Source of the DNA: Comamonadaceae bacterium
GTDB lineage: Bacteria > Pseudomonadota > Gammaproteobacteria > Burkholderiales > Burkholderiaceae_C
Assembly: GCA_004144865.1 (NCBI GenBank)
Contig: SEAY01000027.1
Coordinates: forward strand, 1-35,450
DNA: 35,450 nt
Direction: 5' to 3'
Under the pieces are notes generated by a model, which saw only the letters and a list, made by a program, of their open reading frames with translations, had not been told where the DNA came from and ran no database searches. The translations under genes were made by a program, and so were the position numbers. Shown one piece after another: positions 1 to 11,918 of the stretch (position 1 is its first letter; each line of letters begins with the position of its first letter).

Positions 1-15
1 ACGGAGAAAACGAAG

Positions 16-1482
<1,467 letters not shown>

Positions 1483-1563
1483 AGCCACAGGTTCGCGCGG
1501 CCAGCCATCCGGGGGAGCGCTGCTCTGCAGCAAAGGACCTATCATCCTTTCCTTTGGCTTCCC

Positions 1564-1581
1564 GCCGGCAGCGATGCCGGC
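1564..1581 (+). promoter_or_regulatory. Perfect GNRA-capped hairpin just before mlaF
   Basis: GCCGGCA and TGCCGGC form a 7-bp perfect stem around a GCGA tetraloop, 11 bases before the mlaF ATG. No good Shine-Dalgarno sequence lies between the hairpin and the start. A TATCAT -10-like box lies at 1540-1545, so the hairpin could sit at the 5' end of the mla transcript. A role in translation is inference; GC-rich palindromes also arise by chance in such a genome. Confidence 0.4.
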
Positions 1582-1592
1582 CTGACCCCCGG

Positions 1593-2408
1593 ATGACGGA
1601 CCCGGACACCAGCGCGCTGGTCGAATGCCGCAACCTGAGCTTCGGCTACGACCAGCGGCGCATCCTCGATGACCTCACGTTCACCGTGCCTCGCGGCAAG
1701 GTGACGGCGCTCATGGGCGCCTCGGGCGGCGGCAAGACCACCGTGCTGCGCCTGATAGGCGGGCAGGTGAAGCCGCAGTCCGGCGAACTGCTGTTCGACG
1801 GCGAAAGCATCCCCGCGCTCGATCGCGAGGGGCTCTACGGGATCCGCCGGCGCATGGGCATGCTGTTCCAGTTCGGCGCGCTGTTCACGGACCTCTCGGT
1901 GTTCGACAACGTGGCCTTCCCGCTGCGCGAGCACTCCGGCCTGCCCGAGAACCTGGTTCGCGACATCGTGCTGATGAAGCTCAACGCCGTGGGCTTGCGT
2001 GGTGCGCGCGACCTGATGCCCAGCCAGGTGTCCGGCGGCATGGCGCGCCGCGTCGCCCTGGCCCGCGCCATCGCGCTCGACCCCGACCTGATCATGTACG
2101 ACGAGCCGTTCGCCGGCCTGGACCCGATTTCGCTCGGCACCGCCGCGCAATTGATCCGGCGCCTGAACGACACGCTGGGCATCACCAGCATCGTGGTGTC
2201 GCACGACCTCGAAGAAACCTTCCGCATCGCCGACCACGTGATCATCCTGGCCAACGGGCGCATCGCCGAGCAGGGCACGCCCGAGCAGGTGCGCCACTCC
2301 ACCGATCCGCTGGTGCACCAATTCGTGCACGCGCTGCCGGAAGGCCCGGTGCATTTCCACTATCCCGGCCCGAGCGTGGCCGAGGACTTCAGCGGAGGCC
2401 TGCAATGA
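1593..2408 (+). CDS. mlaF: Phospholipid ABC transporter ATP-binding protein MlaF
   Basis: This is the ATPase of the Mla system, which moves phospholipids between the inner membrane and the periplasmic carrier to keep outer-membrane lipid asymmetry. The 271-residue protein has Walker A GASGGGKTT (residues 42-50), the signature VSGGMARR, Walker B LIMYDEPFAGLDP and the switch histidine in VSHD. The ATG at 1593 gives the expected N-terminus; an upstream in-frame TTG at 1554 would add a basic stretch unlike the family. The stop overlaps the mlaE start as ATGA, indicating translational coupling. The start lacks a strong ribosome site and is preceded by a hairpin. Confidence 0.95.
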   Translation: MTDPDTSALVECRNLSFGYDQRRILDDLTFTVPRGKVTALMGASGGGKTTVLRLIGGQVKPQSGELLFDGESIPALDREGLYGIRRRMGMLFQFGALFTDLSVFDNVAFPLREHSGLPENLVRDIVLMKLNAVGLRGARDLMPSQVSGGMARRVALARAIALDPDLIMYDEPFAGLDPISLGTAAQLIRRLNDTLGITSIVVSHDLEETFRIADHVIILANGRIAEQGTPEQVRHSTDPLVHQFVHALPEGPVHFHYPGPSVAEDFSGGLQ

Positions 2409-3187
2409 GCTGGTGGAAACCGGCCGACGTCGGCTTCGCGGTGCGCTCCGGCCTGGGCGACATCGGGCACGCGGCGCGGCTGCTCGTGCGCCTGCTCGCG
2501 CTGCTGGCTCCCACTTTCGCCCGGGGCCGGCTTCTGCGTGACCAGATCCATTTCCTGGGCAACTACTCGCTCGCCATCATCGGCGTGTCGGGCCTGTTCG
2601 TCGGCTTCGTGCTGGCGCTCCAGGGCTACTACATCCTCCAGCGCTACGGATCGTCGGAGGCGCTGGGCCTGATGGTGGCGCTCAGCCTGGTGCGCGAGCT
2701 GGGGCCGGTCGTCACCGCGCTGCTCTTCGCGGGCCGCGCCGGTACCTCGCTGACGGCCGAGATCGGCCTGATGAAGGCGGGCGAGCAGCTCTCTGCCATG
2801 GAGATGATGGCGGTCGATCCCGTGCAGCGTATCCTGGCCCCGCGGTTCTGGGCCGGCGTGATCGTGATGCCGCTGCTCGCCTCGGTGTTCAGCGCCGTGG
2901 GCATCCTCGGCGGCTGGGTCGTCGGCGTGATGATGATCGGCGTGGACCCCGGCGCTTTCTGGAGCCAGATGCAGGGCGGCGTCGACGTCTTCCAGGACGT
3001 GGGCAACGGATTCGTCAAGAGCCTGGTGTTCGGCGTGGCCGTCACCTTCATCGCGGTGCTGCAGGGCTTCGAGGCGAAGCCGACGCCCGAGGGCGTCTCG
3101 CGCGCCACCACGCGCACGGTCGTGATGGCTTCGCTGGCGGTGCTCGGCCTGGACTTCGTCCTCACCGCGATGATGTTCAGCATCTAA
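2405..3187 (+). CDS. mlaE: Phospholipid ABC transporter permease MlaE
   Basis: This is the inner-membrane permease of the Mla complex (MlaE/DUF140 family), which forms the lipid path together with MlaF and MlaD. The 260-residue length matches the family. Several hydrophobic helices are visible, with the conserved central segment around ALSLVRELGPVVTALLFAGRAG followed by the E-I-G-L-M-K-A-G-EQ motif that contacts the ATPase. The last helix ends in DFVLTAMMFSI. The start overlaps the mlaF stop and mlaD follows after 14 bases, so all three are read as one operon. Confidence 0.95.
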   Translation: MSWWKPADVGFAVRSGLGDIGHAARLLVRLLALLAPTFARGRLLRDQIHFLGNYSLAIIGVSGLFVGFVLALQGYYILQRYGSSEALGLMVALSLVRELGPVVTALLFAGRAGTSLTAEIGLMKAGEQLSAMEMMAVDPVQRILAPRFWAGVIVMPLLASVFSAVGILGGWVVGVMMIGVDPGAFWSQMQGGVDVFQDVGNGFVKSLVFGVAVTFIAVLQGFEAKPTPEGVSRATTRTVVMASLAVLGLDFVLTAMMFSI

Positions 3188-3201
3188 GGGAAAGAGTAGT
3201 C

Positions 3202-3684
3202 ATGGAGCGAAACAAGAACGACGTCTGGGTGGGCCTCTTCGTCCTCATCGGTGGCGCGGCGCTGGTGTTCCTCGCGCTGCAGGCCGCGAACCTGCTGACG
3301 CTGAGCTTCCAGCCCACCTACCAGGTGGCCGCCAAGTTCGACAACATCGGCGGGCTGAAGCCCCGCGCGGCCGTGAAGAGCTCCGGCGTCGTGGTGGGCC
3401 GCGTGGAATCCATCACGTTCGACGACAAATCATTCCGGGCACATGTCACGCTCGAGATGGAAAACCGTTACCAGTTCCCCAAGGACAGCTCCCTCAAGAT
3501 CCTGACGAGCGGGCTGCTGGGCGAGCAGTACATCGGAGTCGAGGCCGGCGCTGACGACAAATCCCTCGCGCCCGGGGATACGATCACCAGCACGCAATCC
3601 GCGGTGGTGCTCGAGAACCTGATCGGCCAGTTCCTTTACAACAAGGCAGCGGAAGGCCCGGCTGCCGGGGCGCAGAAGAAATGA
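3202..3684 (+). CDS. mlaD: Outer membrane lipid asymmetry protein MlaD (MCE domain)
   Basis: MlaD is the membrane-anchored MCE-domain protein that forms the hexameric lipid channel on top of MlaFE. The 160-residue product has one N-terminal membrane helix (about residues 9-30, VGLFVLIGGAALVFLALQ). An MCE domain follows (about 38-118), with the typical FDNIGGLKPRAAVKSSGVVVGRV and the pore-loop region SSLKILTSGLLGEQYIGVE. A GGGAAAGAG-type ribosome site precedes the ATG. The stop overlaps the mlaA start (ATGA). Confidence 0.95.
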   Translation: MERNKNDVWVGLFVLIGGAALVFLALQAANLLTLSFQPTYQVAAKFDNIGGLKPRAAVKSSGVVVGRVESITFDDKSFRAHVTLEMENRYQFPKDSSLKILTSGLLGEQYIGVEAGADDKSLAPGDTITSTQSAVVLENLIGQFLYNKAAEGPAAGAQKK

Positions 3685-4496
3685 AATTTGCCATGCCGAA
3701 GGCGCCGCGTGCGGTCGCCGCAACGCTGCTGGCGCTGTCGCTGGCAGCGCTGCAGGGGTGCGCCACCACGCAGACCGCGCGCAACCCGCGCGATCCGTGG
3801 GAGCCGTTCAACCGGCAGGTGACGGAGTTCAACGACGACGTCGACCGCGTGGTGCTCAAGCCCTCCGCGACCTGGTACCGCGAGAAGGTGCCGCCGCTGG
3901 TGCGCACCGGCGTGGCCAACTTCTTCGGCAACCTCTCCGATGCCTGGTCCGCCGTCAATTCGCTGCTGCAGTTCCGGCTGCAGGAGGCGGAGGAGAACTT
4001 CGCGCGCTTCCACGTCAACACGATGTTCGGCGTGTTCGGCATCTTCGACGTGGCCAGCGACCTCAACATCGAGCGCCACCGCGAGGACTTCGGCCAGACC
4101 CTGGGCCGCTGGGGCGTGCCTGCGGGCCCTTACGTGGTGCTACCGCTGTTCGGGCCCTCGACGCTGCGCGATGCGGTGGCGATGCCCGTGGACGGCCGCT
4201 TCGACCTCGTGCGCCAGATCGACCCCACCGGCACCCGCACCGCGCTGTACACCCTGCGCGTCGTCGACAAGCGTTCCAACCTCCTGCGCGTGAGCAACGT
4301 GCTGGAAGAAGCGGCGCTGGACCGGTATTCCTTCACGCGTGATGCCTACCTCCAGCGGCGCCGCGCCGAAGTCAGGCAAGCCCCGGAGAGCAGCGAAGTC
4401 CCGCCGCCGCTTCCGGACGACGTGCGGTACGACCTCGACCTGCCGCCGGCACCGGCCGCGCCGGCCGGACAACCCGCGCCCGCCCCCGGCCGATGA
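3681..4496 (+). CDS. mlaA: Phospholipid-binding lipoprotein MlaA (VacJ)
   Basis: MlaA is the outer-membrane lipoprotein that, with a porin, extracts misplaced phospholipids from the outer leaflet and hands them to MlaC. The 271-residue protein begins with a lipoprotein signal (about residues 1-26) and a lipobox LQGC with the lipidated cysteine at 27. A VacJ domain follows: DPWEPFNRQVTEFND near 35, NFFGNLSDAWSAVNSLLQ, and EDFGQTLGRWGVPAGPYVVLPLFGPSTLRD. The C-terminal 40 residues are proline- and alanine-rich and probably disordered. In E. coli mlaA is unlinked to mlaFEDCB; here it lies between mlaD and mlaC and is coupled to mlaD by an ATGA overlap. Confidence 0.95.
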   Translation: MKFAMPKAPRAVAATLLALSLAALQGCATTQTARNPRDPWEPFNRQVTEFNDDVDRVVLKPSATWYREKVPPLVRTGVANFFGNLSDAWSAVNSLLQFRLQEAEENFARFHVNTMFGVFGIFDVASDLNIERHREDFGQTLGRWGVPAGPYVVLPLFGPSTLRDAVAMPVDGRFDLVRQIDPTGTRTALYTLRVVDKRSNLLRVSNVLEEAALDRYSFTRDAYLQRRRAEVRQAPESSEVPPPLPDDVRYDLDLPPAPAAPAGQPAPAPGR

Positions 4497-4601
4497 CTGG
4501 TTGCATGCTGTTGCGCGCATTCCGCGCCACGGCCGAACCCGGCGGCGCCGTTGGGTTCCAATCGAGAGGAATCCGGGCCCGGCCCGGCACAAAGGATGCA
4601 G

Positions 4602-5249
4602 ATGAAGAGACGTAACCTGGTTCAACTGGCTGCCGCCGTGTTGGCCTCCACCCTCATGGCCGGCGTGATGCCGCTGGCGCATGCCCAGGAAGCCCCGGAC
4701 GCGATGATCAAGCGCCTGTCCGACGAGGTGCTGGCCGAGATCCGCAGCGATGCGGCCATCCAGGCGGGCGACATCGACAAGGTGATGGCCCTGGTGGACC
4801 GCAAGGTCATGCCCAACGTGAACTTCCAGCGCATGACGGCCTCCGCAGTGGGCCCGGCCTGGCGCCAGGCCACGCCGGAGCAGCGCCAGCGCTTGCAGCA
4901 GGAATTCAAGACGCTGCTGGTGCGCACCTATTCCGGCGCGCTGTCGCAGGTGTCGAACGAGCAGGTGCAGATGAAGCCGCTGCGCGCCGCGCCCACCGAC
5001 ACCGACGTGGTGGTGCGCAGCGAGATCCGCGGCCGCGGGGACCCGATCCAGCTCGAATACCGGATGGAGAAGGCCGACAGCGGCTGGAAGATCTACAACC
5101 TGAACGTGCTGGGCGTGTGGCTGGTGGAAACCTACCGCAGCCAGTTCGCGCAGGAAGTCAACGCCAAGGGCATCGACGGACTGATCGCGAGCCTGGCCGA
5201 GCGCAACAAGACCAACGCCGGCAACGGCAATGGCGTGCGCAAGGGCTGA
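4602..5249 (+). CDS. mlaC: Periplasmic phospholipid-binding protein MlaC
   Basis: MlaC is the soluble carrier that shuttles phospholipids between MlaA and the MlaFEDB complex. I chose the ATG at 4602 because AAGGA lies 5 bases upstream and translation then begins directly with a signal peptide (MKRRNLVQLAAAVLAS... cleaved after AHA, about residue 27). An in-frame ATG at 4596 is a close alternative. The mature part shows the family pattern VMPNVNFQRMTASAVGPAWRQ, then FKTLLVRTYSGAL and a C-terminal GWKIYNLNVLGVWLVETYRSQF. The product is 215 residues. A 105-base spacer with no recognised signal separates it from mlaA. Confidence 0.94.
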   Translation: MKRRNLVQLAAAVLASTLMAGVMPLAHAQEAPDAMIKRLSDEVLAEIRSDAAIQAGDIDKVMALVDRKVMPNVNFQRMTASAVGPAWRQATPEQRQRLQQEFKTLLVRTYSGALSQVSNEQVQMKPLRAAPTDTDVVVRSEIRGRGDPIQLEYRMEKADSGWKIYNLNVLGVWLVETYRSQFAQEVNAKGIDGLIASLAERNKTNAGNGNGVRKG

Positions 5250-5254
5250 GCGCG

Positions 5255-5527
5255 GTGCTGGTACTCCCGCAGCAGCTCACGCACGCCGAGGCGCCGGCCT
5301 GCTGCCGCATGCTGGCGCAGGCGCTGCGCTCGGAGGCCGGCACGCAGGCCGTGGCCGATGCTTCCGCGCTGGATCGCTTCGACAGTTCCGCGCTCGCCGT
5401 GCTGCTGGAGTGCCGGCGCGAGGCGCTGGCCCTGGGCAAGACTTTCGCGGTCAGCCAGTTGCCGGCGCGCCTGCGGGAGCTGGCCACGCTCTATGGCGTG
5501 GCCGACCTGCTTCCCGCCGCGGCGTAG
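5255..5527 (+). CDS. mlaB: STAS-domain protein MlaB
   Basis: MlaB is the small cytoplasmic STAS protein that binds MlaF and is needed for activity of the lipid transporter. The 90-residue reading uses a GTG at 5255, with AAGGG 9 bases upstream and only 5 bases after the mlaC stop. The core DASALDRFDSSALAVLLECRREAL carries the D-S-S loop typical of STAS domains, and the C-terminal helix ends RELATLYGVADLLPAA. Its position directly after mlaC matches the E. coli order. The non-ATG start is inferred; no ATG exists in a sensible place. Confidence 0.88.
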   Translation: MLVLPQQLTHAEAPACCRMLAQALRSEAGTQAVADASALDRFDSSALAVLLECRREALALGKTFAVSQLPARLRELATLYGVADLLPAAA

Positions 5528-5568
5528 GTCTTCCCGGGGCCCGGCCGGCCCGGCCGGGGGTGCCCCCG

Positions 5569-5574
5569 TAAAAT
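5569..5574 (+). promoter_or_regulatory. Candidate -10 box for the ABC-2 pair
   Basis: TAAAAT (5 of 6 match to TATAAT) lies 12 bases before the ATG of the next gene and follows a GC-rich palindromic stretch (5535-5566) that could end the mla transcript. No convincing -35 box is visible. If used, the transcript would start about 6 bases before the ATG and be nearly leaderless. Confidence 0.3.
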
Positions 5575-5586
5575 GGCGGGCTCCCC

Positions 5587-6507
5587 ATGCCTGCCATCTC
5601 CTTCCAGTCCGTCTCCAAGACCTACAGCACGCCCCGCGGCCAGTTCCAGGCCCTCGACGGGGTCACCTTCGACATCGAGGAAGGGGAGTTCTTCGGGCTC
5701 CTCGGCCCCAACGGCGCGGGCAAGACCACCCTCATCAGCGTGCTGGCCGGACTGGTGCGCGCGAGCTCGGGCCGCGTGCTGGTGCACGGGCACGACGTGC
5801 AGAAGGACTATGCGCAGGCGCGCCGCCAGCTCGGCGTGGTGCCGCAGGAACTGGTGTTCGATCCCTTCTTCTCGGTGCGGGAAGCGCTGCGCATCCAGTC
5901 CGGCTATTTCGGCGTGAAGAACAACGACGCCTGGATCGACGAACTGCTGGAGAACCTGGGCCTGGCCGACAAGGCGCAGTCGAACATGCGCCAGCTTTCG
6001 GGCGGCATGAAGCGCCGCGTGCTGGTGGCGCAGGCGCTGGTGCACCGGCCGCCGGTGATCGTTCTGGACGAGCCCACCGCGGGGGTGGACGTGGAACTGC
6101 GCCAGACCCTGTGGCAGTTCATCGCCCGGCTGAACCGGCAGGGACATTCGGTGCTGCTCACCACCCACTACCTGGAAGAAGCGGAGGCGCTTTGCAGCCG
6201 CATCGCCATGCTGAAGGCGGGGCGCGTGGTCGCGCTGGAGCGCACGAGCGAGCTGCTGAAGGCCGCTTCGAGCAACGTGCTGCGCTTCAAGCTCGATGGT
6301 GACCTGCCGCGCGAATTCGAGGGCAAGGCGCGCGTCACCGGCCGCATCGTGCAGCTGCCCGCGCACGACGCGCACGAGATCGAGCAGCACCTGGCCGTGA
6401 TCCGGCAGGCGGGGCTGCGGGTGGAGGACGTCGAGATCCGCAAGGCCGACCTCGAGGACGTGTTCATCGACGTGATGGCGGCCGGCGGGCGGGAGGTTGC
6501 CGCATGA
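5587..6507 (+). CDS. ABC-2 type transporter, ATP-binding subunit (YadG-like)
   Basis: This is the cytoplasmic ATPase of a two-gene exporter. The 306-residue protein has Walker [10 protein letters not shown] (residues 40-48), a Q-loop at [12 protein letters not shown], the signature [15 protein letters not shown], Walker [15 protein letters not shown] and the switch TTHYLEE. After about residue 220 there is a C-terminal extension of the kind found in YadG/CcmA-type ATPases. It overlaps the permease start by 4 bases (ATGA). The substrate is unknown. In E. coli this slot is empty (mlaB is followed by ibaG). Confidence 0.93.
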   Translation: MPAISFQSVSKTYSTPRGQFQALDGVTFDIEEGEFFGLLGPNGAGKTTLISVLAGLVRASSGRVLVHGHDVQKDYAQARRQLGVVPQELVFDPFFSVREALRIQSGYFGVKNNDAWIDELLENLGLADKAQSNMRQLSGGMKRRVLVAQALVHRPPVIVLDEPTAGVDVELRQTLWQFIARLNRQGHSVLLTTHYLEEAEALCSRIAMLKAGRVVALERTSELLKAASSNVLRFKLDGDLPREFEGKARVTGRIVQLPAHDAHEIEQHLAVIRQAGLRVEDVEIRKADLEDVFIDVMAAGGREVAA

Positions 6508-7259
6508 CCGGCTGGCAAACGCTCCTGTACAAGGAAGTGCTGCGCTTCTGGAAGGTGAGCTTCCAGACCGTCGCCGCGCCCGTGCTCACCGCGCTGCTGT
6601 ACCTGCTGATCTTCGGCCACGTGCTGGCGGACCACGTGAAGGTCTACGACACCATCAGCTACACGGCCTTCCTGGTGCCGGGCCTGGTGATGATGAGCGT
6701 GCTGCAGAACGCCTTCGCCAACAGCTCCTCGTCGCTGATCCAGAGCAAGATCATGGGCAGCCTGGTGTTCGTGCTGCTCACGCCGCTGTCGCACTGGAGC
6801 TGGTTCATCGCCTACGTCGGGTCCTCCGTGGCACGCGGGCTGTGCGTGGGGCTGGGCGTCTTCATCGTGACGGCCCTGTTCACGCAGGTCTCGTTCGCGG
6901 CGCCGCTGTGGATCCTGGTGTTCGCCGTGCTCGGCGCGGGCATGCTGGGCGCGCTGGGGCTGATCGCCGGCCTGTGGGCCGAGAAGTTCGACCAGATGGC
7001 GGCCTTCCAGAATTTCGTGATCATGCCGATGACCTTCCTGTCCGGCGTGTTCTATTCGATCCATTCGCTGCCGGCGTTCTGGCAGCGCGTCAGCCACCTC
7101 AACCCGTTCTTCTACATGATCGACGGTTTCCGCTACGGCTTCTTCGGCGTCAGCGACGTCTCGCCGTGGATGAGCCTCGCGATCGTGGGCAGTGCCATGC
7201 TGGTGGTGAGCGGCATCGCCGTGCACCTGCTGCGCATCGGTTACAAGATCCGCGGGTAA
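6504..7259 (+). CDS. ABC-2 type transporter permease (YadH-like)
   Basis: This is the integral-membrane partner of the preceding ATPase. The 251-residue protein has about six hydrophobic helices. It carries typical ABC-2 permease features: an N-terminal amphipathic stretch (TLLYKEVLRFWKVSFQTVAAP), then FLVPGLVMMSVLQNAFANSSSSLIQSKIMGS, and near the end MPMTFLSGVFYSIHSLPAFWQRVSHLNPFFYMIDGFRYGFFG. The last motif is characteristic of the YadH/NodJ family. No substrate can be read from sequence. Confidence 0.92.
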   Translation: MTGWQTLLYKEVLRFWKVSFQTVAAPVLTALLYLLIFGHVLADHVKVYDTISYTAFLVPGLVMMSVLQNAFANSSSSLIQSKIMGSLVFVLLTPLSHWSWFIAYVGSSVARGLCVGLGVFIVTALFTQVSFAAPLWILVFAVLGAGMLGALGLIAGLWAEKFDQMAAFQNFVIMPMTFLSGVFYSIHSLPAFWQRVSHLNPFFYMIDGFRYGFFGVSDVSPWMSLAIVGSAMLVVSGIAVHLLRIGYKIRG

Positions 7260-7270
7260 GCTCCCTTTCC

Positions 7271-7513
7271 ATGACCGCCGACGAACTGCGCTCCCTCATC
7301 GCCTCCGGGCTGCCCTGCGACCACATCGAGGTGGAGGGTGACGGCCGCCACTGGCAGGCGGTGATCGTGTCAGCCGAGTTCGCCGGTTTGCGTGCGATCC
7401 AGCGGCACCAGCGCGTGTACCGCACGCTGGGTGCGAGAATGCATAACGACGAGGTACACGCCTTGTCGATGAAGACATTCACGCCCGAAGAATGGGCGGC
7501 ACTTCCACACTGA
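7271..7513 (+). CDS. ibaG: BolA/IbaG family protein
   Basis: This small (80-residue) BolA-fold protein is of the IbaG (YrbA) type, thought to work with monothiol glutaredoxins in iron-sulfur cluster handling and linked to acid stress. The family core [38 protein letters not shown] contains the invariant histidines, and the C-terminus reads [15 protein letters not shown]. It lies between the transporter genes and murA, as ibaG does in E. coli (mlaB-ibaG-murA). Only 11 bases separate it from the permease stop. Confidence 0.92.
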   Translation: MTADELRSLIASGLPCDHIEVEGDGRHWQAVIVSAEFAGLRAIQRHQRVYRTLGARMHNDEVHALSMKTFTPEEWAALPH

Positions 7514-7518
7514 GGCCC

Positions 7519-8780
<1,262 letters not shown>

Positions 8781-8784
<4 letters not shown>

Positions 8785-9449
8785 GTTCTGCGGGACGACC
8801 CGCCATCACGCTGGCCCTGTCGAAAGGGCGCATCTTCGAGGAGACCCTGCCGCTGCTGGCGGCCGCGGGGATTTCCGTGCTGGAAGACCCCGAGAAGTCG
8901 CGCAAGCTGATCCTGCCGACCAGCAACCCGGACCTCCAGGTGGTGCTGGTGCGCGCCAGCGACGTGCCCACCTACGTGCAGTACGGCGGGGCGGACCTCG
9001 GCGTGACCGGGCTGGACACCCTCATCGAGCACGGCGGCCAGGGCCTGTACCAGCCGCTCGACCTGCAGATCGCGAAGTGCCGCGTGAGCGTGGCCGTGCG
9101 CTCGGATTTCGACTACGCGTCGGCCGTGCGGCAGGGCGCGCGCCTGAAGGTGGCCACCAAGTACGTGGGCATCGCGCGCGAGTTCTTCGCGGCCAAGGGC
9201 GTGCACGTGGACCTGATCAAGCTGTACGGCAGCATGGAACTTGCGCCCCTCACCGGCCTGGCCGACGCCATCGTGGACCTGGTGTCCACCGGCGGCACGC
9301 TGAAGGCGAACAACCTGGTGGAAGTGGAGCGCATCATGGACATCAGCTCGCGGCTGGTAGTCAACCAGGCCGCGCTCAAGCTCAAGCAGGAACCCATCCG
9401 CCACCTCATCGACGTTTTCCAGCGGACCGTCACCGCGCGATCCCAATGA
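8781..9449 (+). CDS. hisG: ATP phosphoribosyltransferase, short form
   Basis: HisG condenses ATP with PRPP in the first step of histidine synthesis. The product is 222 residues, the short form that lacks the C-terminal regulatory domain and needs the HisZ subunit, which is not in this window. Family motifs are [16 protein letters not shown] at the N-terminus, [15 protein letters not shown], and the PRPP-binding segment [18 protein letters not shown] near the end. The start overlaps the murA stop and the stop overlaps the hisD start. Confidence 0.96.
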
Positions 9450-10762
9450 CCTTCACTGCCCGACCCCTGCGCCTCGCGACCACCGAGAGCGGCTTCGATG
9501 CCGCCCTGGCGGCGCGGCTGCATTGGTCGGCGGACACGGACAAGGCGGTGGAGCAGGCGGTCGAGGGCATCCTGGCCGACGTGCAGGCGCGCGGCGACGC
9601 CGCGGTGCTGGAGTACACCCGGCGCTTCGACATGCAAGCGGCGTCCATGGGCGAACTGGAGTTGAAGCCCGCGGAGCTCAAGGCCGCCTTCGACAGCCTG
9701 CCCTCGAAGCAGCGCGAGGCCCTGGAGTCCGCCGCCCAGCGCGTGCGCAGCTACCACGTGGCGCAGCGCAAGGCGTCCGGCGAGAGCTGGAGCTACCGCG
9801 AGGCCGACGGCACCCTCCTGGGCCAGAAAGTCACGCCGCTCGACCGCGTGGGCATCTACGTGCCGGGCGGCAAGGCGGCCTATCCGTCGTCGGTGCTGAT
9901 GAACGCGATTCCCGCGCACGTGGCCGGCGTCGGCGAGATCATCATGGTGGTGCCCACCCCGCGCGGCGAGAAGAACCCGCTGGTGCTGGCCGCCGCGCAC
10001 GTGGCCGGCGTCACGCGCGCCTTCACCATCGGCGGCGCGCAGGCCGTGGCCGCGCTGGCCTACGGCACGGCGACCGTGCCGCGCGTCGACAAGATCACCG
10101 GCCCCGGCAACGCCTACGTCGCCAGCGCCAAGCGGCGCGTCTTCGGCCAGGTCGGCATCGACATGATCGCCGGACCGAGCGAGATCCTGGTGCTGGCCGA
10201 CGGCAGCACGCCCGCGGACTGGGTGGCGATGGACCTGTTTTCGCAGGCGGAGCACGACGAGCTCGCCCAGAGCATCCTGCTGTCGCCCGACGCGAAGTAC
10301 ATCGAGGCCGTGCAGGCCGCCATCGACCGCCTGCTGCCGGAGCTGCCGCGCGCGGAGATCATCGCCAAGTCCCTCAACGGGCGCGGCGCGCTGATCCACA
10401 CCCGCAGCATGGAAGAAGCCTGCGAGATCAGCAACCGCATCGCCCCCGAGCACCTGGAAATCGCCAGCGCCGACCCGCACCGCTGGGAGCCGCTGCTGCG
10501 GCATGCCGGCGCGATCTTCCTGGGCGCGTACACCAGCGAATCGCTGGGCGACTACTGCGCGGGGCCCAACCACGTGCTGCCCACCAGCACGACCGCGCGC
10601 TTCTCCAGCCCGCTCGGGGTCTACGACTTCCAGAAGCGCAGCAGCCTGATCGAAGTGAGCGAGGCGGGCGCGCAGTCCCTGGGCGTGGTCGCGGCCGAAT
10701 TGGCCTACGGCGAAGGGCTGCATGCGCATGCCCGCGCGGCGGAGCTGCGGCTCAAGCGGTAG
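9446..10762 (+). CDS. hisD: Histidinol dehydrogenase
   Basis: HisD carries out the last two steps of histidine synthesis, oxidising histidinol to histidine with two NAD+. The 438-residue protein has the family motifs [50 protein letters not shown], and the zinc/active-site region FSQAEHDE with the later APEHLEI. The ATG at 9446 is in a 4-base overlap with hisG. Length and motifs are intact. Confidence 0.97.
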   Translation: MTFTARPLRLATTESGFDAALAARLHWSADTDKAVEQAVEGILADVQARGDAAVLEYTRRFDMQAASMGELELKPAELKAAFDSLPSKQREALESAAQRVRSYHVAQRKASGESWSYREADGTLLGQKVTPLDRVGIYVPGGKAAYPSSVLMNAIPAHVAGVGEIIMVVPTPRGEKNPLVLAAAHVAGVTRAFTIGGAQAVAALAYGTATVPRVDKITGPGNAYVASAKRRVFGQVGIDMIAGPSEILVLADGSTPADWVAMDLFSQAEHDELAQSILLSPDAKYIEAVQAAIDRLLPELPRAEIIAKSLNGRGALIHTRSMEEACEISNRIAPEHLEIASADPHRWEPLLRHAGAIFLGAYTSESLGDYCAGPNHVLPTSTTARFSSPLGVYDFQKRSSLIEVSEAGAQSLGVVAAELAYGEGLHAHARAAELRLKR

Positions 10763-10817
10763 TATCGGGTTGCGGCCCCGGCTGCCGCACCCCCTTTCCT
10801 TTTCCCATTTCCATGCC

Positions 10818-10832
10818 GTCCGCCTTGCGGAC
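10818..10832 (+). promoter_or_regulatory. Hairpin just upstream of hisC start
   Basis: GTCCGC and GCGGAC form a 6-bp perfect stem with a CTT loop, ending 9 bases before the hisC ATG. The 79-base hisD-hisC spacer is pyrimidine-rich and has no Shine-Dalgarno sequence near the ATG. The hairpin may affect hisC initiation; this is inference. Confidence 0.3.
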
Positions 10833-10841
10833 CCGCCTTCC

Positions 10842-11918
10842 ATGAGCGCCACCCTGGACCGACTGATCGCCACCCGCATCCGGCAGGACGTGCAATCCAT
10901 GCACGCGTACGCGATCCAGGACGCGCGCGGCATGGTCAAGCTGGATGCGATGGAGAATCCGCATCGGCTGCCGCCCGCGCTGCAGCGGGAGCTGGGCGAG
11001 CGCCTGGCCGCCGTGGCGCTGAACCGCTATCCCGGCGAGCGCATCGCCGACCTGCACGGCGCCCTGGCGCGCCACGCCCGGCTGCCGGCGGGCTTCGGCC
11101 TGATGCTGGGCAACGGCTCCGACGAACTGATCGCGTTGCTGGCGCTCGCCTGCGACGTGCCCGGCGCCACCATCCTCGCGCCGCTGCCCGGCTTCGTGAT
11201 GTACGCCATGAGCGCGCAGCTGCAGGGGTTGCAGTTCGTGGGGGTGGACCTCACGCCGGATTTCGAGCTCGACGAGCGTGCGATGCTCGACGCGATCGCG
11301 AAGCACCAGCCGGCCATCGTCTACCTCGCCTACCCGAACAACCCGACGGCCAACCTCTGGGACGACGCGACGATCGAGAAGATCGTCCAGGCGGCGCCGG
11401 GGCTCGTGGTCATCGACGAGGCCTACCAGCCGTTCTCCAGCCGCAGCTACCTGGACCGGATCACGCGGCACGAGCACGTGCTCCTGATGCGCACCCTGAG
11501 CAAGTTCGGCCTGGCCGGCGTGCGCATCGGCTACATGATGGGGCCGGCGGCGCTGGTCGCCGAGGTCGACAAGGTGCGCCCGCCGTACAACATCAGCGTG
11601 CTGAACGCCGAAGCCGCCCTGTTCGCCCTGGAGCACGAGGACGTGTTCGCCGCCCAGGCCGCGGAGCTGAAGCGGGAGCGCGAGCGCCTGCAGGAGGCCC
11701 TGAAGGGCATGGGCCTGAAGGCCTGGCCCAGCGACGCCAACATGATCCTGGTGCGGGTGCCCGATGCGGCGCGCAGCTTCGAGGGCATGAAGGCGCGCAA
11801 GGTCCTCGTCAAGAACGTTTCTAGAATGCACCCATTGCTGGCCGGCTGCCTGCGCCTGACCGTCGGGACGCCCGACGAGAACACGCAGATGCTCGCCGCC
11901 CTGCAAGCGACCCTATGA
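10842..11918 (+). CDS. hisC: Histidinol-phosphate aminotransferase
   Basis: HisC is the PLP enzyme that transfers an amino group from glutamate to imidazole-acetol phosphate. The 358-residue protein has YPNNPT near 164, DEAY at 192-195, and the PLP lysine at 221 in [10 protein letters not shown], followed by the phosphate-binding arginine in GVRIGY. I chose the ATG at 10842 (MSATLDRLI) because it gives the usual N-terminus. It is the only his gene here besides hisA and hisI with a real spacer in front of it. The stop overlaps hisB (ATGA). Confidence 0.95.
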   Translation: MSATLDRLIATRIRQDVQSMHAYAIQDARGMVKLDAMENPHRLPPALQRELGERLAAVALNRYPGERIADLHGALARHARLPAGFGLMLGNGSDELIALLALACDVPGATILAPLPGFVMYAMSAQLQGLQFVGVDLTPDFELDERAMLDAIAKHQPAIVYLAYPNNPTANLWDDATIEKIVQAAPGLVVIDEAYQPFSSRSYLDRITRHEHVLLMRTLSKFGLAGVRIGYMMGPAALVAEVDKVRPPYNISVLNAEAALFALEHEDVFAAQAAELKRERERLQEALKGMGLKAWPSDANMILVRVPDAARSFEGMKARKVLVKNVSRMHPLLAGCLRLTVGTPDENTQMLAALQATL

